NCBI GenBank assembly: GCA_008975185.1
Contig: BFAU01000061.1
Coordinates: 1 to 13,003 of the forward strand
DNA from: a bacterium MnTg04
GTDB taxonomy: Bacteria; Pseudomonadota; Gammaproteobacteria; Steroidobacterales; MnTg04
Length of the DNA: 13,003 nt
Direction of reading: 5' to 3'
Part shown: piece by piece, positions 6,830-13,003 of the stretch
Layout of the letters: each line of letters starts with the position of its first letter
Position numbering within the stretch: the first letter of the stretch is position 1
The notes under the pieces: model-generated
What the model saw: the letters and a program-made list of their open reading frames with translations, nothing else
Database searches by the model: none
What the model was told of the DNA's origin: nothing
Made by a program: the position numbers and the translations under genes

Positions 6830-7557
6830 TGGTCTCGTCCTTGTGGTTCATTTGATTCTGCTGGTAAGGTACTTCGTGTCTGATCATCGACATCGGCGAG
6901 GGTGTTCTTGCCATCAATGAGTACGCGCACGATATTTTCTTCCGGCATGGCGCTGGTGATCCCGCTCTCGGGGTCGTATAAAAACAGATACTTGTTGGTC
7001 GAACCCAGCAAGATGCCTTGGATGACGACTTCATTGCCGGCCTGGTTTTCGCCACCGTTATCCGGAACGGGTTCCGTCAATTGCACACGAATGACCTGAC
7101 CTTTACCCGCTTTGATCTCGTTTGCTTTCCAATCGCCATAAATCGAAATAAACAAGTAACTGTAGAGCACGAATATAAATACCCGGGCGATCGGGTGACG
7201 ACCCAGCTTTTGGCTTTTGACGTAAGTTTTGGCAAATTTGCTTTTTGGCGATTTGATATTCCAATAACGGGTTTCATGCATGGCTAGCCAGTCTATTAGC
7301 CAGGTGACCAGCAAAGCTGACCCTGCCATAACAAAGGTCATCGGTTCACGCAACGCCGCCAGTAGAAAATCGCTGACCTCGGTGAAATTGAAGATATTGA
7401 CATTGAATTCGCTAAATAATGACCAGCTGAACATAAGGCCGATCAGTGAGATCGCCAGGTAAATCAGGGTAACGCCGAGGCCGGGATTCTGCTGCAACAG
7501 CAAGCCGATGCCGGATTGCTGTCCGGATTCGTGAATGGTATTGCTCACTTCAGTCAT
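6826..7557 (-). CDS. Uncharacterised membrane protein with three predicted helices and a C-terminal soluble domain
   Basis: I do not recognise this 243-residue protein. It has three hydrophobic stretches that look like membrane helices: about 28-48 (GVTLIYLAISLIGLMFSW), 72-93 (FVMAGSALLVTWLIDWL) and 122-142 (ARVFIFVLYSYLFISIY). A basic loop (102-121) lies between helices 2 and 3. Residues about 153-214 alternate strand-like segments (GQVIRVQLTE, EVVIQGILLGSTNKYLFLYD, MPEENIVRVLID) and could be a small beta-barrel domain. The tail is acidic and polar. The ATG at 7557 overlaps the prmC stop by 8 bases, and the gene's own stop overlaps ppiB by ATGA, so it is co-expressed with both. An in-frame extension up to 7692 lies wholly inside prmC and was rejected. 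Codon use looks slightly more AT-rich than in neighbouring genes. No function is proposed. Confidence 0.82.
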   Translation of the reverse strand: MTEVSNTIHESGQQSGIGLLLQQNPGLGVTLIYLAISLIGLMFSWSLFSEFNVNIFNFTEVSDFLLAALREPMTFVMAGSALLVTWLIDWLAMHETRYWNIKSPKSKFAKTYVKSQKLGRHPIARVFIFVLYSYLFISIYGDWKANEIKAGKGQVIRVQLTEPVPDNGGENQAGNEVVIQGILLGSTNKYLFLYDPESGITSAMPEENIVRVLIDGKNTLADVDDQTRSTLPAESNEPQGRDQ

Positions 7558-8431
7558 TGTCGGTGTCCCGGTTTGTCCTGAGCCTGGCAGAAACCACCCG
7601 CGGTATTCCCGCAAGGTCCTGATGGCCGCATACTTTGGCAAAGCCAGCGGCAATGAGCAATTCCATAACGGATTTTTGCTGATCGAATCCATGTTCCAGC
7701 AGTAGCCAGCCGGGCTTGTTCAGGTGACCAGGCGCACCGTCTACGATTTCGCGAATCGCGTTCAGCCCGTCTTTGCCGCCGACCAGCGCCAGCGCAGGCT
7801 CATGCGGAAGATCGCCTTGCTCAAGATGGGGATCGCCATCGGCGACATAGGGTGGATTGCTGACGATCAGGTCGAATTTGCGCTCCGCAACCGCCTGGTA
7901 CCAGCTACCTTGCGCCCATTCGATATTTTCCACCGCCAGCCGATCCTGGTTTTCCCTGGCGACGCGCAGCGCATCTTCGCAGACATCGCTGCCGGTCACC
8001 CGGCAATGGCTGCGTTCGCCGGCGATTGCCAGGGCAATGGCGCCGCAGCCCGTTCCCAGGTCCAGGACCTCAAGTTCGTCGCCAGGCGGCAGCAGAATCA
8101 GTGCTTGCTCGACCAGCGACTCGGTCTCCGGGCGGGGAACCAGGGTTGCCGGTGTAACCTTGAGCGGCAGGGACCAGAATTCACGACAGCCGGTGAGATA
8201 GGCGACCGGCTCACCGTTGCACCGCCGCCCAAGCATGTTTCGGAAAACGCCGTATTGTTCCAGGGTCAACAAGCGTTCCGGGTGTGCCAGCAACTGGCTG
8301 CGGCTGACACCCGCCGCGTGGCCCAGCAGGATTTCCGCGTCGCGCCCGGCCTCCATTTGTCCCGACAAATCATCGCGCGCAGCCGCCAGCGCGACTGCAA
8401 AAGATATCTCGACAGGATCTGTCTCCGGCAT
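7550..8431 (-). CDS. prmC: Peptide chain release factor N5-glutamine methyltransferase
   Basis: PrmC uses SAM to methylate the glutamine of the GGQ motif in release factors 1 and 2, raising termination efficiency. The 293-residue product has the N-terminal helical release-factor-binding domain (about 1-85), the linker REFWSLPLKVTPATLVPRPETE (83-104), SAM motif I LDLGTGCGAIALA (123-135) and the catalytic NPPY at 192-195 (LIVSNPPYVADGDPHL). The later GGKDGL (218-223) is also typical. The length is normal. In many gammaproteobacteria prmC directly follows hemA-prfA; here prfA lies 2.6 kb upstream on the same strand, with a plus-strand gene pair between. prmC must therefore have its own promoter in the 55-bp gap before cbs. 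The downstream membrane-protein gene overlaps it by 8 bases. Confidence 0.96.
   Translation of the reverse strand: MPETDPVEISFAVALAAARDDLSGQMEAGRDAEILLGHAAGVSRSQLLAHPERLLTLEQYGVFRNMLGRRCNGEPVAYLTGCREFWSLPLKVTPATLVPRPETESLVEQALILLPPGDELEVLDLGTGCGAIALAIAGERSHCRVTGSDVCEDALRVARENQDRLAVENIEWAQGSWYQAVAERKFDLIVSNPPYVADGDPHLEQGDLPHEPALALVGGKDGLNAIREIVDGAPGHLNKPGWLLLEHGFDQQKSVMELLIAAGFAKVCGHQDLAGIPRVVSARLRTNRDTDND
8400..8409. promoter_or_regulatory. Partial match to the sahR operator core, upstream of cbs
   Basis: AAAGATATCT is identical to 10 consecutive bases of the 16-bp palindrome ahead of the sahR-like gene, but the outer right arm is not conserved. It lies within the first codons of prmC (minus strand), about 45 bp upstream of a TACAAT box and 78 bp upstream of the cbs ATG. 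This could let the same regulator act on cbs, or it may be chance from the prmC codons for Glu-Ile-Ser-Phe. Confidence 0.25.
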
Positions 8432-8453
8432 GCGCCTATCTTACGGCATGGCA

Positions 8454-8459
8454 TACAAT
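8454..8459 (+). promoter_or_regulatory. Candidate -10 box for cbs
   Basis: TACAAT lies 28 bp upstream of the cbs ATG within the 55-bp divergent gap. It would give a leader of about 20 bases and a transcription start downstream of the alternative ATG at 8448. No good -35 hexamer is visible, so this call is tentative. Confidence 0.35.
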
Positions 8460-8486
8460 AGCGGTTCCCCGGAAAATGGATTTCTG

Positions 8487-9884
8487 ATGAAGGTTTTTGA
8501 AAGCGCGCTCGATATGATTGGTGAAACGCCGATGCTGCATATCACGCAGATCGACACGGGCCCCTGCGAGCTATTTTTGAAACTGGAGATGATGAACCCG
8601 GCCGGCTCGATCAAGGACCGCATCGGCATGTCGATGATCGAAGAGGCCGAAAAGCGCGGCGATATCAAACCGGGCGACACGATAGTCGAAGCCACCGCCG
8701 GCAATACCGGTCTCGGACTGGCGCTGGTGGCGGCGCGCAGAGGCTATAAGCTGGTGCTGGTGTTGCCCGATAAAATGAGCCAGGAGAAAATATTCAACCT
8801 GCGCGCGATGGGGGCGGAAGTCGTGCTGACCCGGTCCGATGTCGCGCGCGGGCATGCGGAGTACTACCAGGATCTCGGCCGTTCCATTGCCAGGGAACGC
8901 GGCGCCTACTTTATCAACCAGTTCGGCAATCCTGACAATCCACTGGCCCACGAGACCACGACCGGCCCTGAAATCTGGCAGCAGATGGGCGGACGGCTCG
9001 ATGCCGTGGTGGTCGGCGTCGGCAGCAGCGGAACGATCGCCGGGCTTAGCGAGTTTTTCAAAAACACCGCGCCGGAGGTGGCAATGGTGCTGGCCGATCC
9101 GCAGGGGTCGGTGCTGGCCGATTACGTCAGAACCGGCGAGCTCGGCAAGGCCGGCAACTGGCTGGTCGAAGGCATCGGCGAAGATTTCATCCCGGAAATT
9201 TGCGACTTGTCGCTGGTCGAAAAGGCTTACTGCATCAGCGATGCCGAATCCTTCGATACGGCGCGCAACTTGCTGCGGAAGGAAGGAATACTGGCGGGGT
9301 CTTCGACCGGAACCCTGCTGGCGGCCGCGCTGAAATACTGCCGTGAGCAGAGCGAACCCAAACGCGTGGTCACCTTGGCGGCGGATACAGGGAACAAATA
9401 CCTGTCCAAGCTGTACAACGAGTTCTGGATGGAAGACAACGGTTTTATCCAGCGCCCGGTTACCGGCGATCTGCGCGATTTGATCGGCAGATTGCACGAG
9501 GACCGGGCGACAATCACGGTCGGGCCTGGCGATATACTCACCACGGCGCATAACCGTCTGCGCAACGCCGGTTTCTCGCAGCTTCCGGTCATGGATGGCG
9601 GCCGGCTGGTCGGCGTGTTGACCGAGTATGACATTATCGCCTACTCATTCGGCCAGCCGGAGCGCTTGACGGACCCGGTGGAAAAAGCGATGAAAACGGC
9701 ATTCGTCCAGGTAGAAAAGGAAACCGCGGTCAACAGCCTGGTTGCCATCCTCCACGGACAGCCATACGCAGCGGTTGTGGACGGTGAGAAATTCCTCGGC
9801 CTGATTACCCGGGCCGATGTGTTGAACCACCTGAGAAAACAGATCGGCACGACTACTGACACGCGTACAAGGAAACACGAATGA
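8487..9884 (+). CDS. cbs: Cystathionine beta-synthase with C-terminal Bateman module
   Basis: This PLP enzyme condenses homocysteine with serine (or an activated serine) to cystathionine, the first step of reverse transsulfuration. The 465-residue product has a fold-type II core (about 5-320): NPAGSIKDR (37-45) with the PLP lysine at 43, EATAGNTG (68-75), VGVGSSGTIAG (176-186) with the phosphate-binding loop, and AGSSTGT (270-276). Two tandem CBS domains follow (about 338-390 and 400-455), as in eukaryotic CBS and unlike plain cysteine synthase. No N-terminal heme-binding region is present. The start at 8487 gives MKVFESALDMIGETPM, the usual family start; an ATG at 8448 would add 13 unconserved residues. 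It overlaps the next gene by ATGA. Whether the CBS pair binds SAM or a nucleotide is unknown. A cysteine-synthase-like activity is the main alternative. Confidence 0.92.
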   Translation: MKVFESALDMIGETPMLHITQIDTGPCELFLKLEMMNPAGSIKDRIGMSMIEEAEKRGDIKPGDTIVEATAGNTGLGLALVAARRGYKLVLVLPDKMSQEKIFNLRAMGAEVVLTRSDVARGHAEYYQDLGRSIARERGAYFINQFGNPDNPLAHETTTGPEIWQQMGGRLDAVVVGVGSSGTIAGLSEFFKNTAPEVAMVLADPQGSVLADYVRTGELGKAGNWLVEGIGEDFIPEICDLSLVEKAYCISDAESFDTARNLLRKEGILAGSSTGTLLAAALKYCREQSEPKRVVTLAADTGNKYLSKLYNEFWMEDNGFIQRPVTGDLRDLIGRLHEDRATITVGPGDILTTAHNRLRNAGFSQLPVMDGGRLVGVLTEYDIIAYSFGQPERLTDPVEKAMKTAFVQVEKETAVNSLVAILHGQPYAAVVDGEKFLGLITRADVLNHLRKQIGTTTDTRTRKHE

Positions 9885-11041
9885 GCAAAGACCGTATGAA
9901 ACTCGGATTCAACAGCCTGACCATCCATGGCGGGCAACGACCGGATCCGACGACCGGAGCGATCATGCCGCCGATCTACGCGACCTCGACCTATGTGCAG
10001 GAAAGCCCCGGCGTGCATCAAGGTTTTGAGTATTCCCGTTCGCACAACCCGACGCGGCAGGCTTTCGAGCGTTGCGTGGCAGCGCTGGAAAACGGCTCCT
10101 ACGGTTTTGCCTGTGCCTCGGGCATGGCGGCCAGCGGGCTGATTCTCGAGTTGCTCGATAGCGGAGATCATGTCATCGCCATGGACGACATGTATGGCGG
10201 CACCATCCGCATGTTCGACCAGGTCCGCAGTCGTTCGGCCGGCCTGAAGTTCAGCTTCACGGATCTTTCTGCTGCCGGGGAGCTGGAAAAAGCCTTGCGC
10301 GACGATACGCGGATGATCTGGATAGAAAGCCCGACCAATCCGACGCTGAAGCTGGTGGATATCGCGCAAGTGGTCAGGATTGTCGCGGACCGGGACATCC
10401 TGGTTGTCGTGGACAACACCTTTGCCAGCCCCTGGGCGCAACGGCCGCTGGAACTGGGGGCCGATATCGTCGTGCACTCGGTAACCAAGTACCTGAACGG
10501 TCATTCGGACATGGTCGGTGGGGTTATCGTCGTTGCGGACGAGGAATTGAACGAGAAAATCTGGTTCCTGTCGAACGCAGTCGGTCCGATCGCGGGGCCG
10601 TTCGACAGTTTCCTGGCGCTGCGCGGGCTGAAGACTCTGGCCATCCGGATGGAGCGATCGAGCGAAAATGCGATGCAGATCGCGAAATACCTGGAAACCC
10701 ACGACCAGGTTGAATCCGTCGTTTATCCGGGTCTGGCCAGCCACCCGCAGCACGCACTGGCGAAAAAACAAATGACCGGTTTCGGCGGTATCGTTACGTT
10801 TTTCATCAAGGGTGGTCTCGATGCTTCACGCAGCTTTCTCGAACGCTGCCGGCTGTTCGCGCTGGCCGAAAGCCTCGGCGGCGTTGAAAGCCTGGTCGAT
10901 CACCCGGCGATCATGACCCACGCCTCGGTCCCCGCGAAGATGCGCGCCGAGCTGGGGATCAGCGACAGCCTGATCCGGTTGTCGGTTGGCATTGAGGACG
11001 TCGATGACCTGATCGCGGATCTGGAGCAGGCGTTTCGCTAG
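9881..11041 (+). CDS. Cystathionine gamma-lyase (or gamma-synthase), Cys/Met metabolism PLP enzyme
   Basis: This 386-residue protein belongs to the fold-type I Cys/Met metabolism PLP family. Visible features are the tetramer-contributed YSRSHNPTR (51-59), the cofactor loop ASGMAAS (79-85), VVDNTFASPW (176-185) with the ring-binding aspartate at 178, the Schiff-base lysine at 203 in SVTKYLNGHSD (200-210), and SLGGVESLVDHPAIMTHASVP near the C-terminus. The start follows AAGGAA by 6 bases and overlaps the cbs stop as ATGA. Coupling to cbs strongly suggests that it cleaves cystathionine to cysteine, 2-oxobutyrate and ammonia, completing transsulfuration. The C-terminal segment resembles lyases such as human CTH more than E. 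coli MetB, by memory. Gamma-synthase activity is the main alternative. Its stop is 4 bp from the convergent prfA stop. Confidence 0.9.
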   Translation: MSKDRMKLGFNSLTIHGGQRPDPTTGAIMPPIYATSTYVQESPGVHQGFEYSRSHNPTRQAFERCVAALENGSYGFACASGMAASGLILELLDSGDHVIAMDDMYGGTIRMFDQVRSRSAGLKFSFTDLSAAGELEKALRDDTRMIWIESPTNPTLKLVDIAQVVRIVADRDILVVVDNTFASPWAQRPLELGADIVVHSVTKYLNGHSDMVGGVIVVADEELNEKIWFLSNAVGPIAGPFDSFLALRGLKTLAIRMERSSENAMQIAKYLETHDQVESVVYPGLASHPQHALAKKQMTGFGGIVTFFIKGGLDASRSFLERCRLFALAESLGGVESLVDHPAIMTHASVPAKMRAELGISDSLIRLSVGIEDVDDLIADLEQAFR

Positions 11042-11045
11042 CTGC

Positions 11046-12131
11046 TTATTCTGTCGCCATCGAGGCCAGCTGATCCGCCTGGTATTCCTGCGACAACGGC
11101 TCGATGATGGGCGCCAGGTCGCCCTTCATGATCTCATCGAGTTTGTACAGCGTTAAATTGATGCGGTGGTCGGTCACCCGTCCCTGCGGGAAATTGTAAG
11201 TCCTGATCCTTTCCGAGCGGTCGCCGCTACCCACCAGCAACCTGCGCTGGTCGGCCTGTTCGCTGTGCTGCTTTTCCTGCTCGTCGCTCAGCAAACGCGA
11301 GCGCAGCAGTGACATCGCGCGGGCCTTGTTCTTGTGCTGCGATCGTTCGTCCTGGCATTCGACGACGATGCCGGTGGGCTGGTGGGTAATGCGCACGGCT
11401 GAATCGGTCTTGTTGACGTGCTGGCCGCCGGCGCCGGAAGCCCGGTAGGTATCGATCCGCAGATCTGCGTTGTTGATTTCGATTTCCTCGATTTCATCCA
11501 GTTCGGGCAGTACGGCGACGGTGCAGGCGGAAGTATGAATTCGTCCCTGCGACTCGGTTTTCGGCACCCGCTGAACGCGATGCGCGCCCGACTCGAACTT
11601 GAGTTTTGCAAACACGTCGCGGCCGACGACTCTGCTAATGATTTCCTTGTAACCCCCATGTTCGCCTTCGTGCTCGCTGAGTATCTCCACCTGCCATTTT
11701 TTTTGCTCGGCAAACCGGCTGTACATGCGAAACAAGTCGCCGGCAAATATTGCCGCTTCGTCGCCACCGGTACCGGCACGAATCTCGAGGAACACATTGC
11801 TGCCATCGTGCGGGTCTCTTGGAATCAGCAGCCGGGCCAGCGAGGCTTCCAGTTCCTCTCGCCGGCTCTGGGCCTTTTCCCGCTCGTCCTGGCCAAGCTG
11901 CCTGATTTCCGGGTCGCTGTCCCCGGTCATTTCTTCGGCGGCCTGGAGATCGCGGATGGTGCTTTCGTACTCCCGATACCGTTCGGCGAGCGGCTGCAGA
12001 CGGGCATACTCCTTTGACAGTTCGCGGAATTTGGGCTGGTCGGCGATCACGCCGGCATCGGACAGCAGGTGTCCCACTTCCTCGAAGTGCTCCACCATGC
12101 CGACCAGTTTGTTTTCCAGGGATTCATTCAT
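11046..12131 (-). CDS. prfA: Peptide chain release factor 1
   Basis: RF1 recognises UAA and UAG in the ribosomal A site and triggers release of the finished protein. The 361-residue product has an N-terminal helical domain (about 1-105), the codon-recognition tripeptide PKT (190-192, the P-x-T form of RF1 rather than the SPF of RF2) within HRVQRVPKTESQGRIHTS, and the catalytic GGQ (235-237) in ASGAGGQHVNKTDSAVRI. Gln237 is the expected substrate of PrmC, encoded downstream on the same strand. The C-terminal part SERIRTYNFPQGRVTDHR is typical. The ATG overlaps the hemA stop as ATGA, and an AAGGA lies 12 bases upstream, rather far, so coupling to hemA is likely important. The length is normal for RF1. 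Confidence 0.97.
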   Translation of the reverse strand: MNESLENKLVGMVEHFEEVGHLLSDAGVIADQPKFRELSKEYARLQPLAERYREYESTIRDLQAAEEMTGDSDPEIRQLGQDEREKAQSRREELEASLARLLIPRDPHDGSNVFLEIRAGTGGDEAAIFAGDLFRMYSRFAEQKKWQVEILSEHEGEHGGYKEIISRVVGRDVFAKLKFESGAHRVQRVPKTESQGRIHTSACTVAVLPELDEIEEIEINNADLRIDTYRASGAGGQHVNKTDSAVRITHQPTGIVVECQDERSQHKNKARAMSLLRSRLLSDEQEKQHSEQADQRRLLVGSGDRSERIRTYNFPQGRVTDHRINLTLYKLDEIMKGDLAPIIEPLSQEYQADQLASMATE

Positions 12132-13003
12132 GAGTCGCCATCGTCCTTATCGTCCAGCGCAAACAGTTTTTTTGCTGCCTGGACCAGTTCCATGTCGCCT
12201 TCCTCACCTGCCTGACGCAGGCGGGAACTGGGCTGATGAAGGAACTTGTTGGTCAGTTGTCTTGCCAGATGATTGAGAACCGTAGCGGGGTCTTCGCCGG
12301 ACGCAAGATCGCGCCGTGCGCCATCGAGCACGCGGTCGGCATCGGCCTGGGCAAGCGCACGCAGGCGGCGAATCGTCGGCACGGCATCGAGTTCGCGCAT
12401 GGCCATCGCGAAACCGGCGGTTTCCGCCTGGATGATCTGGCGGGCTTGTTGCGCGGCCTGCTCCCGGTTTTGCAGGTTTTCCTGGATGACCTCGCCGAGG
12501 TCGTCCACGGTATAAAGATAAACATTCAACAGGTCGGCGACGGCAGGGTCTACATCACGAGGTATGGCGATATCGACAATAAACATCGGCTGGTGGCGGC
12601 GCTTGGCGAGGGCTCCCGCGACGGCCTCGGCAGACAACAGCGGCACCGGGCTCGACGTGGAACTGATAATGATATCGGCTTCCGCCAGGTGAGCGGGAAT
12701 CTCGCCCAGCGAAATGGCATAGGCGTCAAAGCGCCGGGCGAGTTCGCGCGCCCGGCTGACGCGGCGATTGGCGATCACCATGCGGCCCAGATCGTTGCTG
12801 TGCAGATGCCGGGCGGCCAGTTCGATAGTTTCTCCGGCGCCGATCAGCAGCGCGGTACGCTCGTTCAGACGGGAGAAAATCTGGCGGGCCAGCGATACCG
12901 CGGCGTAAGCGACCGATATCGGGCTGGAGCCGATCTCGGTGCCTGTACGCACCTGCTTGGCGACCGTAAAGGCGCGCCGGAAAAGCCTGCCCAACAAGGG
13001 CCC
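12128..13003 (-). CDS. hemA: Glutamyl-tRNA reductase, C-terminal two thirds (partial)
   Basis: HemA reduces glutamyl-tRNA to glutamate-1-semialdehyde with NADPH, the first committed step of C5 tetrapyrrole (heme, siroheme, cobalamin) synthesis. The 291 codons visible run from the catalytic-domain end (LFRRAFTVAKQVRTGTEIG) through the NADPH-binding domain (LLIGAGETIELAARHL, then MVIANRRVSRARELA and ADIIISSTSSP) to the helical dimerisation domain ending LDDKDDGDS. The reading frame is open to the window edge, so the true start and the catalytic cysteine are outside. The stop overlaps prfA by ATGA, the conserved hemA-prfA arrangement. MetH needs cobalamin, whose tetrapyrrole precursor depends on this enzyme if the cell makes it; that is a metabolic link only. 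Confidence 0.97.
   Translation of the reverse strand, partial: GPLLGRLFRRAFTVAKQVRTGTEIGSSPISVAYAAVSLARQIFSRLNERTALLIGAGETIELAARHLHSNDLGRMVIANRRVSRARELARRFDAYAISLGEIPAHLAEADIIISSTSSPVPLLSAEAVAGALAKRRHQPMFIVDIAIPRDVDPAVADLLNVYLYTVDDLGEVIQENLQNREQAAQQARQIIQAETAGFAMAMRELDAVPTIRRLRALAQADADRVLDGARRDLASGEDPATVLNHLARQLTNKFLHQPSSRLRQAGEEGDMELVQAAKKLFALDDKDDGDS

Noticed and set aside
7558..7692. In-frame N-terminal extension of the membrane protein
   Set aside because: It lies entirely inside the conserved 3' end of prmC; the ATG at 7557 gives a sensible short overlap.
8217..8486. In-frame upstream extension of cbs by 90 codons
   Set aside because: It lies antisense to prmC and the residues are Arg/Ser-rich with no similarity to Cbs. 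MKVFESALDMIGETP at 8487 matches the usual family start.
1..13003. Mobile element, CRISPR array, toxin-antitoxin or defence system
   Set aside because: No transposase, integrase, regularly spaced direct repeats or nuclease genes were seen; nearly every base belongs to recognisable housekeeping genes.

Overview
This is a gene-dense, moderately GC-rich stretch of a bacterial chromosome carrying ordinary housekeeping and sulfur amino acid genes. The hslO end, a YiiD-C-like thioesterase, the hemA-prfA and prmC genes, and an ArsR/methyltransferase regulator ahead of metF-metH together suggest a gammaproteobacterium. That assignment is inferred from gene content and protein similarity recalled from memory; no search was run. 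I see no CRISPR array, insertion sequence, phage gene, tRNA or rRNA.

Layout. Bases 1-198 hold the C-terminal end of Hsp33 (hslO), converging on a small hotdog thioesterase on the minus strand (218-706). An AT-rich divergent region (about 725-851) carries a perfect 16-bp palindrome and a TATAAT box. It leads into a plus-strand operon: an ArsR-HTH/methyltransferase fusion that looks like SahR (852-1769), metF (1766-2686) and cobalamin-dependent metH (2673-6398). metH runs 61 bp into the convergent ppiB (6338-6829, minus). ppiB is the last gene of a coupled minus-strand operon, prmC (7550-8431), an unrecognised three-helix membrane protein (6826-7557), then ppiB. A plus-strand pair encodes cystathionine beta-synthase (8487-9884) and a cystathionine gamma-lyase/synthase family enzyme (9881-11041). 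Its stop lies 4 bp from that of prfA (11046-12131, minus), which is coupled to hemA (12128 to beyond the window end).

How the genes work together. MetF makes 5-methyltetrahydrofolate and MetH uses it to methylate homocysteine to methionine. The regulator probably senses S-adenosylhomocysteine and represses this operon from the palindrome. The cbs/gamma-lyase pair takes homocysteine the other way, through cystathionine to cysteine. Both fates of homocysteine are therefore encoded within about 10 kb. PrmC methylates the GGQ glutamine of release factor 1 (PrfA), also encoded here. The familiar hemA-prfA-prmC order is kept but split by the oppositely oriented cbs/gamma-lyase pair. Four of the six same-strand junctions are 4-base ATGA overlaps, and the other two are overlaps of 8 and 14 bases.

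The most notable points are the probable SahR operator and a partial copy of it upstream of cbs, the split hemA-prfA-prmC block, the metH/ppiB tail overlap with a 13-bp hairpin inside metH coding sequence, and the uncharacterised membrane protein between prmC and ppiB. I did not find a clearly new system.
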